Position numbers and translations under genes: made by a program. A stretch of DNA of 64,000 nucleotides, taken from NCBI GenBank assembly GCA_024235855.1, contig JACKLN010000002.1:319581-383580 (forward strand). Reading direction: 5' to 3'. Of this stretch, positions 23,856 to 32,630 are shown piece after piece (the stretch's first letter is position 1; every line of letters starts with the position of its first letter). The stretch comes from Burkholderiaceae bacterium (GTDB lineage: Bacteria; Pseudomonadota; Gammaproteobacteria; Burkholderiales; Burkholderiaceae_C). Under the pieces are notes generated by a model, which had not been told where the DNA came from, made no database searches, and was given only the letters and a program-made list of their open reading frames with translations.

Positions 23856-26210
23856 TCAGCCCCCGTACTTCAGCTGCTCGTCCTTGTCCCACAGCCCCCA
23901 CTCGGGCCCGACGTCGCCTTCCTGCGCCAGCTTCCACGGCTCGTCGAAGGACGCGAAGTAGAACATCTTGACGCCCTCGCGCCGCGCCCACTGCTGCACG
24001 GTGACGAAGTAGTGCAGCGCGTTCTCCGGCGACGGCACGGCGTCGTCCACCGGCTGCCCGCGGCCGGGCCAGCCGGTCTCGGCGATGACCACCGGCTTCT
24101 CGCCGGCGGCGGCCTGCACCAGGGCGTGCATGCGCTTGAGGTACTGCGCGGCGACGCCGATCTCCGCACCCTCCCAGAAGGGGTAGCAGTTGGGCAGGAC
24201 CACGTCGCAGGCGGCCACCAGGGCCGGGCGCTCGAGGAACTGGTAGTAGGCGTCGACGCAGCCCAGCGGCACGTCGTCGGGCAGGGCCTCGCGCACCCGC
24301 TCCAGGTAGCCGATCAGCTCGGCCTCGTCGAGCTCACCGCGCAGCAGCACCTCGTTGCCGACCACCGCCACGTTGACCAGGCCTTCGCGGGCCAGTTGCA
24401 CCAGGCTGGCGATCTCGCGCTCGTTGCGTGCGCGGTCGGCGCTGATCCAGGCGCCGACCATGGTCTTCAGCCCCTGCTCGCGCGCCACGGCCGGGATGCG
24501 CTCCTGGCCGCCGGTGCAGGAGAAGGTGCGCACCCAGCGCGTGTGCGGCGCCACGATGCCGATGCGGCGGTGGATCTGCGCGTCGGTCGGCACGGCGGCG
24601 GTGTCCTGCCCTTCGACAAACGGGCTGAAGCACAGGCCGTAGACGCGGTTGGCCAGCAGGTCGTTGAACTGCGCGTGAGCCTGTTCGGACGTGGCCGGGC
24701 CGGGCAGGGCGCCGGCGCGCAGGTCCAGGCCACGCGCAGCCAGCGGCACGCGCGGCGCCGACGGCCTGGAGGATCCAGCGCCGGCAACGGCGCGCTGCTT
24801 GCGCCGCTCCAGTTCGGCGTGGACCTCGGTGGCGCGGGCCTCGTCGAGGTCGTAGCTGCGCATGATCCACATCGCCAGCAGGGTGCCGACGATGGGCACG
24901 CCGGAGTAGAACAGCCGCAGGCCGTCCACCGCCCCATCGGGCTGCGTGGCCGCGCCGGGCGTGAAGGCAACCACCGTCATGATGGCGCCGCTGAGCAGGC
25001 CGGCGATGGCGAAGCCGAACTTCACCATCCACCAGTAGATGGCGCCGAAGATGCCCTCGCGGCGCTTGCCGGTGGCCAGCTCGTCCAGGTCGCAGACGTC
25101 GGCCGTCATCGACATCATCAGCGTGAACAGGCCGCCGATGCCGAAGCTGAAGAACGGCAGCGCGAACATGAACATGTACGGCTTGCCCGGCACCATCAGG
25201 AACCACAGCAGCACGTAGCCGATGATGGAGATGCCCTGCGACAGCATGAAGGCGTTCTTCTTGCCCATGTGCTTGGACATCCACGCCACGGTGGGGATCA
25301 CCGCGAACGTGGTGACCAGGGCCCCGATGCTGCCGAACAACGTGGGCCAGATGCCGGCCGCGGCGGCGTCGCCGTTGAACAGGTGGTAGACGACGATGAA
25401 GAACGAGAACGCCGCCACCGTGTTGAAGGCGTTGAAGATCAGGAAGGTGGAGAAGCAGAGCTTGCGGAACGGCACGATGCCGAAGGCGTCCTTGAAGCCG
25501 GCCAGGATCTCGCGCATGCCGCGCCCCAGGCTCTTCATGTCCAGCGGCACCAGGCTGGTGTCGTCGGTGGTGGGGCGGCTCTTCAGGAAGATCGCCGGCA
25601 CCATGGCCAGCGCCGCGCAGACCACGCCCACCCACACCGACAGCGTGCGCGTGGCCGTGTCGGCGTTGGGGAACCAGCTCGGGTCGTACATCACCACCCA
25701 GAACCAGGGCGCGATCACCCAGGCCCACTGGCCGATCCACTGCGCCACCGCCATGATGCTGGTGCGCTCGTGGAAGTCGTCGCTCATCTCGTAGCCCATG
25801 GCCACGTAGGGCACGCTGAAGATGGTCAGCCCCAGGTAGAAGACCAGCGACCAGGCGAGGAAGTAGATGAAGTTGTAGGTGACCCCGTCCTCGCGGTAGA
25901 GCTGCCACATCGCCACGAAGGAGATGCCCATGATGATGGCGCCGATGAACACGTAGTGCCGGCGCCGCCCCCACTTGGAGCGCGTGTTGTCGGAGATGAA
26001 CCCCATGATGGGGTCGGTGACCGAGTCGAACACGCGGGGCAGGAAGAACAGCACGCCCCACATCCAGGGCGGGAAGCCCAGGTTCTGCACCAGCACCACC
26101 ATGAAGATGCCCAGCGCCGCCGGGAACATCTGGTTGGCCAGCATGCCCAGGCCGAACGCGACCTTCTGGCCGAAGGGGATCTTGTGCGTGGCAACGGCTT
26201 GGGCTGTCAT
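23856..26210 (-). CDS. MFS (GPH-family) sugar transporter fused to a GH17 domain
   Basis: 784 residues in one uninterrupted frame. Residues 1 to ~460 form a GPH/MelB-type carrier with about 12 hydrophobic segments and the signature DPIMGFISDNTRSKWGRRR. A charged and then Ala/Pro-rich linker (~460-493) leads to a GH17 domain (494-784) with acid/base Glu620 in VVGNEVLL and nucleophile Glu711 in VIAETGWPG. No methionine lies in the linker, so the GH17 part has no obvious start of its own. As both ends of MFS carriers face the cytoplasm, the hydrolase should meet the sugar as it enters. The GH17 part is a close paralogue of the 17715 gene. The upstream phosphorylase ends 14 bases before its ATG. 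Confidence 0.85.
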   Translation of the reverse strand: MTAQAVATHKIPFGQKVAFGLGMLANQMFPAALGIFMVVLVQNLGFPPWMWGVLFFLPRVFDSVTDPIMGFISDNTRSKWGRRRHYVFIGAIIMGISFVAMWQLYREDGVTYNFIYFLAWSLVFYLGLTIFSVPYVAMGYEMSDDFHERTSIMAVAQWIGQWAWVIAPWFWVVMYDPSWFPNADTATRTLSVWVGVVCAALAMVPAIFLKSRPTTDDTSLVPLDMKSLGRGMREILAGFKDAFGIVPFRKLCFSTFLIFNAFNTVAAFSFFIVVYHLFNGDAAAAGIWPTLFGSIGALVTTFAVIPTVAWMSKHMGKKNAFMLSQGISIIGYVLLWFLMVPGKPYMFMFALPFFSFGIGGLFTLMMSMTADVCDLDELATGKRREGIFGAIYWWMVKFGFAIAGLLSGAIMTVVAFTPGAATQPDGAVDGLRLFYSGVPIVGTLLAMWIMRSYDLDEARATEVHAELERRKQRAVAGAGSSRPSAPRVPLAARGLDLRAGALPGPATSEQAHAQFNDLLANRVYGLCFSPFVEGQDTAAVPTDAQIHRRIGIVAPHTRWVRTFSCTGGQERIPAVAREQGLKTMVGAWISADRARNEREIASLVQLAREGLVNVAVVGNEVLLRGELDEAELIGYLERVREALPDDVPLGCVDAYYQFLERPALVAACDVVLPNCYPFWEGAEIGVAAQYLKRMHALVQAAAGEKPVVIAETGWPGRGQPVDDAVPSPENALHYFVTVQQWARREGVKMFYFASFDEPWKLAQEGDVGPEWGLWDKDEQLKYGG

Positions 26211-26224
26211 GGTGGTGGATGAGT

Positions 26225-29200
26225 TCAGGGTCTGTCGGGGATCGCCACGGTGGCTTCGATCTCGACGACGCCGGTGGGGTCGAAGCGGCGGTCGGGGCAG
26301 TCGGTCCAGCCGGCGTCGGTGCGCACGCGCAGGCGCGTGGCCGCGCCGCGCCGCCAGGTGCAGGGGATGCGGCGCCAGGTGAAGCGCAGCACGCCGTCGA
26401 GCGGCACCTCGGCGGGGTCCAGCAGCACCGGGTCGAAGCGGGCCTGGCCGCCCTGCATGCGCAGGCCCAGTTCGCCCCAGCGGGTGAGGATCTCCTCCTT
26501 CACCTGGCCGGTCATGCCGGGCTGGCGGGCGCCGCCTTCACCAGGCGTGTGGCTGTAGGGGTCGAGCGGGAAGGCGCCGAAGGCCGCGGCGCCACGCTTG
26601 TAGCCCAGCCCGTCGCGCACGCGGCGGTAGTGGCGGCACAGCGCGGGCAGGGCCGGGTCGCCGGCGTCGAGCGCGGCGAACACCTGCTCCTGCACGGCCA
26701 GCAGCAGCTTGGCCACCATGTGCCAGTAGATGCAGCCCAGGCCCTCGTAGCCGAACATGGTGCCGGAGCGGCCGGTGAAGGCGTGGTGGCCCAGCACGCG
26801 TTCGTAGACGGCCACCAGCGCGGGCAGGTCGGGGCCCAGGTCCGCGGCGGCGGCCTCGAGGTCACCACGGCTGGACAGTGCCGGGGCGAAGCGCACGGTG
26901 CCGTCGGCCTGCTGCTGCAGCAGGTCGTTGCGGCCGGCCTTCAACAGGCGCTGCACCACCGGCTGCGCCAGGGCCTCGTCGTCGAGCCGGTTGCGCGCCA
27001 GGAAGCGGGGCAGGTCGCGGTCCGGGTAGAGCAGGAAGCTGTCGCGGTCGGCGGTGTAGATCGGGCTGGCGAACAGCGTGTCCAGCAGCCTGGCCGCCTC
27101 GGCCGGGGTCAGCAGGCCGGCCGACAACACGGCCACCTGGCCTTCGAGCATGGGGTACAGGCGCGAGACCTCCGCGGTCCCGTCGCCGAACGCCACCAGG
27201 TTGTAGGTGTCGAACAGGCCATCCGGCCGCCGGCAGCGCTGCAGCGTGGCGTCCACCAGCGGCAGCAGGGCCTGGGCCAGCGCCGGCAGCAGGCCTTCAG
27301 GGGCCGTGGCCGGTTGACGGCCGGCGGCACCTTGGTAGGCGGCCGCGCGCCAGGCGTCCAGCAGCGACCCGGCAGCGTCCAGGAAGCGGCGCCGTTGCAC
27401 CGGATCGTCGACAGCCTCGTCGGGCGTGGCCTGCGCCAGCGCCAGAAGGCCCTGCAGCGCCTGCAGCGTGGCCGCGGGCAGGGCGAAGGGGGCCGCGGCT
27501 CGGGGCCACGCGGCCAGCCAGGCCAGGAAGCGGCGCAGGTGCGCCAGCGTCACCACCGACAGGCCGTAGCCCGCCAGTGCGTTGTTGGCGTCGTTCCACT
27601 CCGGCCGCTGCGTGTGCAGCCACAGGCCACCACCCGGCAGCAGGCTGCCGGCCTTGGCCAGCACGATGTTGGCCAGCTTCTCGCCCAGCGTGGCCAGCAC
27701 GGGCAGGCCGTCGGCGTCGCAGACCAGCAGGCCGTCGTTGCCCAGCGCGGTCTTGCGCGCATGGGCACGCTCGTGCGCGGCGTGGTCGAAGTGAATGGTC
27801 TGCTTGGGGGCGCGCACCTGCTCGTCGTGCGGCTTCAGGCGGTAGGGCACGTCGGCGAAGGGGAACAGCGCGCGGTCCCAGAGCCCGTCCAGCAGCGCCG
27901 GGTCCTGCGCCTGGGCGGCTTCCAGCAGGCGCAGCAGGTAGACCACCTGGTGGTCGCCCCAGTAGCCGATGTAGCTCCAGGGGTCGTCGGGCTCGATGGC
28001 CTCCCAGTCGATGCCGTCGCGGCCGATGCGGTAGGGGTTGTAGCCGTCGGGCGTCATCGCGCCGACGAAGGTGGCCACCATCGAGCCCACCCAGGCCGGT
28101 TCGCTGGGCACCAGCGCCTCCCAGTTCTGGAAGATGTCGCGCCAGTTGCCCTGGTGGTTCAGCACCCGGCGGCCCTGGGCATCGCGCACGCGCACGCTGA
28201 ACTTGTTCCAGGGCCGGCTGGGGTCGCCGTGGCGGCGGCTGAAGGTCAGCGGCAGGTAGGCCATCGCCAGCCGCTCGACCTGCGGGCCGAGCGCGGCGGC
28301 GCGGGCCAGCAGATCCTCACGCTCCATCGTTGCCGGCCAACTGGCCGCGGCGTCGGCCAGCGTGGCGCCCAGTGCCCGGTGGCGCTGCCGTGCGAAGGCC
28401 ACGAGGTCGTCACGCCCGATGCGGGAGCCGTCGACGAAGACGCCGCCACGCATGATGTTGAACAGCACGTTCGCGCGGTGGTGGGCCGCGGCCAGCGGGT
28501 CGCCGGAGTGCTGCAGGCCGTCGGCACGCGCCAGCAGGTCGTCCACCCCCGCGGTGTTGCGACGGCGGGCCGCGACGATCTGCTCGGCCGTGCCGTCGCC
28601 GGCGGCCAGGCGCTGTGCCAACGCGTCGACCTCGACCTGCGAGCGCGGCCCGTCGATCACCTGGTGCCAGGCCAGCCCGGCGGCGCCGACGGTGGCGGTG
28701 AACTGCGCCAGGCAGGCGCCCGGCCGCCCGCGCGTCAGCGTCTCGTCCTGGACCTCGCCACCACGGCAGAAGGCGCCCACCTGGTGCGCCGACAGCAGCG
28801 TGCGCGCGCCGGCGGGCAGGCCGGCATGCCAGGCCACCAGCGCGTGGAACGATTCCTTGGGTTCGGCTCGGTCCCAGATCTGCGCGTACAGCGTGTACAG
28901 GCCCAGGCGGCCACCGGCCAGGGCCTCGTTCCACTTGTAGGCGTCGGCCAGGCAGCTCATCGTGTTGTTCAGCAGCACGCTGACCCCGGGCGGCACGAGG
29001 TTCAGCACGCCGTCGAGCACGTCCACCGGCACCGCGTTCGCACCGTCCAGCGTCCGCAGGCGTGCGCTGCGGACCAGGCCGAGTTCGGCCGAGGTGAACC
29101 ACTCGTACTCGAACGCCAGCCCGGCCTCGGGACAGTCCTCGCGGAAGCGGATGCGCGTGGACGACAGGTTCTTCCACAGGGCGCGCGCACCGCCCCGGCC

Positions 29201-29521
29201 GTCCAGACGCGGTGTGAACGGTGTCCACAACAGCGGCGCGGCGCCGTCGCGCTGGACGCGGATCCAGGTGCGCGGCCCGGTGTGTTCCCAGCGGCGGTGG
29301 ATCTTGTCCACCGTCTCGTACGGCAGGAAGGAGCCTTCGGCATCGTGCCGGCCGGCGGCCAGCGACCCGGCCGACGAGACGAAGGCCCAGAGGTCGCTGT
29401 CGCCGGCCAGTGCCATGAAGAAGGGGGCGGCGGCGTCGATGCCGTCCAGGCGGTACCAGGTCTCGCCTTCGGCGTCGGTCTCGAACTGGCCCTGCATGCG
29501 GGCCGATGGGGTGGGGTTCAT
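26225..29521 (-). CDS. Large glycoside phosphorylase, GH149/GH161-like (GH94 clan), probable beta-1,3-oligoglucan phosphorylase
   Basis: 1098 residues from the ATG at 29521, which overlaps the GH30 stop (ATGA); the frame runs on further upstream but only inside GH30. This is far longer than cellobiose phosphorylases (~800) and fits GH149 or GH161 beta-1,3-glucan phosphorylases. Conserved blocks are NWRDIFQNWEAL (Asp462), GYNPYRIGRDGIDWE and SYIGYWGDHQ (Asp523); I cannot say which aspartate is the acid. Late blocks (GRSGTMFGYEGLGCIYWHMV) match an (alpha/alpha)6 barrel. It would release glucose 1-phosphate from imported laminari-oligosaccharides, saving ATP. Family membership is by motif and length; GH94 is the alternative. 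Confidence 0.78.
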   Translation of the reverse strand: MNPTPSARMQGQFETDAEGETWYRLDGIDAAAPFFMALAGDSDLWAFVSSAGSLAAGRHDAEGSFLPYETVDKIHRRWEHTGPRTWIRVQRDGAAPLLWTPFTPRLDGRGGARALWKNLSSTRIRFREDCPEAGLAFEYEWFTSAELGLVRSARLRTLDGANAVPVDVLDGVLNLVPPGVSVLLNNTMSCLADAYKWNEALAGGRLGLYTLYAQIWDRAEPKESFHALVAWHAGLPAGARTLLSAHQVGAFCRGGEVQDETLTRGRPGACLAQFTATVGAAGLAWHQVIDGPRSQVEVDALAQRLAAGDGTAEQIVAARRRNTAGVDDLLARADGLQHSGDPLAAAHHRANVLFNIMRGGVFVDGSRIGRDDLVAFARQRHRALGATLADAAASWPATMEREDLLARAAALGPQVERLAMAYLPLTFSRRHGDPSRPWNKFSVRVRDAQGRRVLNHQGNWRDIFQNWEALVPSEPAWVGSMVATFVGAMTPDGYNPYRIGRDGIDWEAIEPDDPWSYIGYWGDHQVVYLLRLLEAAQAQDPALLDGLWDRALFPFADVPYRLKPHDEQVRAPKQTIHFDHAAHERAHARKTALGNDGLLVCDADGLPVLATLGEKLANIVLAKAGSLLPGGGLWLHTQRPEWNDANNALAGYGLSVVTLAHLRRFLAWLAAWPRAAAPFALPAATLQALQGLLALAQATPDEAVDDPVQRRRFLDAAGSLLDAWRAAAYQGAAGRQPATAPEGLLPALAQALLPLVDATLQRCRRPDGLFDTYNLVAFGDGTAEVSRLYPMLEGQVAVLSAGLLTPAEAARLLDTLFASPIYTADRDSFLLYPDRDLPRFLARNRLDDEALAQPVVQRLLKAGRNDLLQQQADGTVRFAPALSSRGDLEAAAADLGPDLPALVAVYERVLGHHAFTGRSGTMFGYEGLGCIYWHMVAKLLLAVQEQVFAALDAGDPALPALCRHYRRVRDGLGYKRGAAAFGAFPLDPYSHTPGEGGARQPGMTGQVKEEILTRWGELGLRMQGGQARFDPVLLDPAEVPLDGVLRFTWRRIPCTWRRGAATRLRVRTDAGWTDCPDRRFDPTGVVEIEATVAIPDRP

Positions 29522-30903
29522 GCGGTGGCCGGCAGCGCCGGCGGGAGGGTGCAAGTGGCGATGGCGTGCGCGGGCAGGTCGATGCGACCTTGCCGGCCGT
29601 CGTGCACGAGCACGCAGGACAGGGCGTCGTCGCTGCGGTTGAGCACCACCACCGCCAGCGACCCGTCGGGGTTGGCGAAGGCGGTGCAGGCCAGGGCCTC
29701 GCGGGTGGCGGTGCAGAGCACGCGCTGCGCCCCCGGGGCCACGAAGCGCGCGAACTGCCCCAGGACGTGGAAAGACGGCTGCGCCACCCAGTGCTGCGCG
29801 GCGCGGTCCACCAGCACCGGCGCATGGCACAGGTTGCCCACGTGGTTGGGACCGCCGGTCTCGTCGAGCAGCAGGTTCCAGTCGATCCAGCCCACGGTGC
29901 CGTGGTTGAGGTCGTTCACCAGGGCGAGCGCGTAGCGCTCGGCGGCGGCCCAGCTGTCCCAGTGCGGGCCGCCTTCCTGGCAACCTTCGCTGAACAGCAG
30001 CTGCTTGTCCGGCCAGGCCTCGTGCACCTGGCGCACGTGGTCGAAATGCGGTTCGCCGTACCAGTGGAAGGCCAGGCCCCAGAAGCGGCGCGCGGCCTCG
30101 GGGTCGCCATACAGCACGCTGGCGCGTTCGACCATGAGGTCGCGGTTGTGGTCCCAGCCGAGGATCTTCACGTGGCCCAGGCCCGCCGCGTCCAGCGCCG
30201 GGCCGAGGTGGTCGCGCACGAAGTCGCGCTCTTCCTCGGCCGACCAGAGGCAGGAGTCCCAGCGCTGCACGGCCAGCGGCTCGTTCTGCAGCGTCACGCC
30301 CCAGATCGGCACGCCTTCGTCGGCATAGGCCTGGATGAAGCGGACGAAGCACTGTGCCCAGGCCCCGCGGCATTCGGGCTTGAGCCGGCCGCCCTCGGCC
30401 ATCCGGCCGTTGTCCTTCATCCAGGCCGGTGGGCTCCAGGGCGAGGCCAGCAGGGTCAGCGGCCGGCCGGCCACACGCTGCGCCGCCTTCAGGAAGGGCA
30501 GCAGGGCTTCGCGGTCGCGGGCGATGCTGAAGTGTTCCAGCGTCAGGTCGCCGGGCACGTCGGCATGGGCGTAGTGGCCCAGCGAGAAATCGCAGCTGCC
30601 CATGTGCACGCGGCCCAAGGTGTAGCCGTGGCCGGTGGCCGGGTCGAAATAGGCTTGCAGCAGGGCTTCGCGTTCCACCTCCGGCAGCGTCTGCCAGGTG
30701 ACGGCGGCGGCCTCGGTGAAGGCGCCGCCGAAACCCAGCACGGTCTGGAACCGGCGCGTGGCATCGACCCAGACCCGCGGCCCGTCGGCGTCGCCCGGCG
30801 CCACGGCGGCGACGGGCTGCGCCGCGAGCCGCCCGCCGTCGCGCGTGGTCATCACCACGCGCCAGGCGGCCGGGTCAGCGGGTCCAGGACATGCCGTCGA
30901 CAT
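29518..30903 (-). CDS. GH30 beta-glycosidase (glucosylceramidase-like)
   Basis: 461 residues. The acid/base is Glu208 in TLQNEPLAV and the nucleophile Glu306 in LLFSEGCQE; GFGGAFTEAAA and SPWSPPAWMKDNG are GH30 hallmarks, and a C-terminal beta-domain follows. The start at 30903 has GAGG a few bases before it and lies 29 bases inside the preceding lipoprotein gene; ATG 30852 is the alternative. I see no signal peptide, so it is probably cytoplasmic. GH30 includes beta-glucosidases and beta-1,6-glucanases, so removal of beta-1,6 branches from laminarin-type oligosaccharides is a reasonable but unproved role. Confidence 0.88.
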   Translation of the reverse strand: MSTACPGPADPAAWRVVMTTRDGGRLAAQPVAAVAPGDADGPRVWVDATRRFQTVLGFGGAFTEAAAVTWQTLPEVEREALLQAYFDPATGHGYTLGRVHMGSCDFSLGHYAHADVPGDLTLEHFSIARDREALLPFLKAAQRVAGRPLTLLASPWSPPAWMKDNGRMAEGGRLKPECRGAWAQCFVRFIQAYADEGVPIWGVTLQNEPLAVQRWDSCLWSAEEERDFVRDHLGPALDAAGLGHVKILGWDHNRDLMVERASVLYGDPEAARRFWGLAFHWYGEPHFDHVRQVHEAWPDKQLLFSEGCQEGGPHWDSWAAAERYALALVNDLNHGTVGWIDWNLLLDETGGPNHVGNLCHAPVLVDRAAQHWVAQPSFHVLGQFARFVAPGAQRVLCTATREALACTAFANPDGSLAVVVLNRSDDALSCVLVHDGRQGRIDLPAHAIATCTLPPALPATA

Positions 30904-32620
30904 AGACCTCGGGCAGGCCGCTGGTGCCCTGCGCCTTGCCGGTGCGGTCGAAGATGTCGGAGATCACGAAGCCGGCGGTGACGTAGCGCAGGTCCAGCCG
31001 CGGGTTGGCTGCCAGGAAGTCGGCCACCGGGATCGACACCAGGCACCACTGGTCGTTGGTGCAGTAGCCGTAGTCGCCCGCCGCGATGGCGATGTAGGCC
31101 TCGGCCTGCTCGCGCTCCTCGGTGTCGGTCCACACGCCGATCTCGATGCGGCCCGGGTAGCCGTTGGTGCGGATCCACAGGTTGACGTGGCCGTTCTCGA
31201 AGCCGGTCAGGTTGACGGCCGGGCCGGCCTGGAAGAAGCCCCAGCCCCAGACCTGCGGGTTGGCCGTGATGGCGATGCTCTGGCTGCCGCCGTCCGGGGC
31301 TGCGGTGGCGCTGGTCAGCGGCGCCACCGTGGTGGCGAAGGGGTTGAAGCTGCGGTCCGTGGCCACCAGGTCGCCGACGGCGGCCGGCGCATCGGAGAAC
31401 AGCACCCAGCGCGTGACGTCGTCGGCCAGCGGGTCGCTGGGGGTCGGCGGGTCGAAGAAGACGGCGGTGGCCGGGTCGCACGAGACCGACGTGTCGTAGA
31501 CCCAGTCGGCGCTCGGCGGGTTCATGTCCTGCACCACGCAGCGGGCCTTGCGGTCGCGCGTGAACAGGCCCCAGCCGTCGTCGCTGCTCTTCCACTGCTC
31601 GTCGAACGACTGGAAGTAGAAGATCTGCACCGGCGGCTTGTTGCCGGCCGGCTCGGCCTTCCAGGCGGCCAGCCGGTCGTAGTACATCTTCTGGTTCACC
31701 GGGCTGGCGCGGAAGCCCAGCGTGGGGTCGCCGTTGTAGTCGATGGCGGTCCAGCCGGTCTCGCCGATGACGATGGGCATGGTGCTCAGGCCGATGCGGT
31801 CGAGGTAGTTGCGCACCGCCGCGATCTCGTTCTTCGCGCTCTGCACGGCGGCGTCCATCATCGCGTCGGCGCGCTCGGCGGCGGGCACGTCGCGCTGGCG
31901 CCAGTCCCAGGTGTCGGGCGAGTAGAAGGTGTCCAGCAGCGGGTAGGTGTGCACCGCGGCGTAGTCCACCACGTCGAGCACGGCGTTGGGCGCGGTGGCC
32001 CAGAAGTACCAGTTGTCGTTGGTCGTCACCGGCTGCGTGACGGCATCGCGCACCTGCTTGATGTAGCGCGCCATGACCTCGGGCGGGATCTGCAGGAAGG
32101 AGAAGTCCACCATCGCCTCGTTGCCGACGCTGACGGCGAGCACGATGTCGCTGTAGCGCGTGGACAGGTCGATCAGGCTGGCGAGCTCGGCCTGGTTCTG
32201 CGCCTCCATCGCGTCGTCCACCGGGTTGTAGACGTAGGCGCCGAGCTGCATCTTCAGGTCCAGCCCGTTCTCACGGATCACGCGCAGCACCAGCTCGCCG
32301 AAGCGTGCGCTGCTGAACAGCCGGATCACGCCGACGCCGGCGCCCTGCACCAGGCGAAGGTCCTGCAGCACGTTGGCGTAGGTGATGACCTCGTTGTCGA
32401 GGTCGGCCTCGCTGAGTGACGTGCGATAGGGCGAGTAGGCCGCGGCGGTGCGCGACGTGAACTCCGCCGGCAGGGCCCGGCGGTCGGTCAGCGACACCGG
32501 GGAGTCGAGGTAGCCACCACCGCCGCAGGCGGCGACGATCAGGGAGAGCACGGCCGCCGTCAGGAGGGCGGCAAGGCGGCGCCCGTGCTGCAGCGCCATC
32601 GAGGACATCCAGGAGATCAT
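30875..32620 (-). CDS. GH17-type lipoprotein with C-terminal beta-sandwich module
   Basis: 581 residues from ATG 32620 (ATG 32671 lies inside the previous gene; ATG 32607 is also possible). The lipobox is LIVAACGGG (Cys32). GH17 domain about 55-400 with acid/base Glu168 in SVGNEAM and nucleophile Glu287 in VIGETGWTA. From about 410 a second, strand-rich module (WGWGFFQAGPAVNLTGFENG and GYPGRIEIGVW) resembles a carbohydrate-binding domain. A lipoprotein anchor points to the outer membrane, possibly exposed. It follows the barrel gene by 10 bases in the leftward operon and overlaps GH30 by 29 bases. Confidence 0.85.
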   Translation of the reverse strand: MISWMSSMALQHGRRLAALLTAAVLSLIVAACGGGGYLDSPVSLTDRRALPAEFTSRTAAAYSPYRTSLSEADLDNEVITYANVLQDLRLVQGAGVGVIRLFSSARFGELVLRVIRENGLDLKMQLGAYVYNPVDDAMEAQNQAELASLIDLSTRYSDIVLAVSVGNEAMVDFSFLQIPPEVMARYIKQVRDAVTQPVTTNDNWYFWATAPNAVLDVVDYAAVHTYPLLDTFYSPDTWDWRQRDVPAAERADAMMDAAVQSAKNEIAAVRNYLDRIGLSTMPIVIGETGWTAIDYNGDPTLGFRASPVNQKMYYDRLAAWKAEPAGNKPPVQIFYFQSFDEQWKSSDDGWGLFTRDRKARCVVQDMNPPSADWVYDTSVSCDPATAVFFDPPTPSDPLADDVTRWVLFSDAPAAVGDLVATDRSFNPFATTVAPLTSATAAPDGGSQSIAITANPQVWGWGFFQAGPAVNLTGFENGHVNLWIRTNGYPGRIEIGVWTDTEEREQAEAYIAIAAGDYGYCTNDQWCLVSIPVADFLAANPRLDLRYVTAGFVISDIFDRTGKAQGTSGLPEVYVDGMSWTR

Positions 32621-32630
32621 GACTCGGGCC

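Noticed and set aside
26225..30373. Continuous leftward frame that would extend the phosphorylase N terminus by nearly 300 codons
   Set aside because: The extension overlaps GH30 in another frame and is Arg/Pro-rich; ATG 29521 overlaps the GH30 stop by ATGA.
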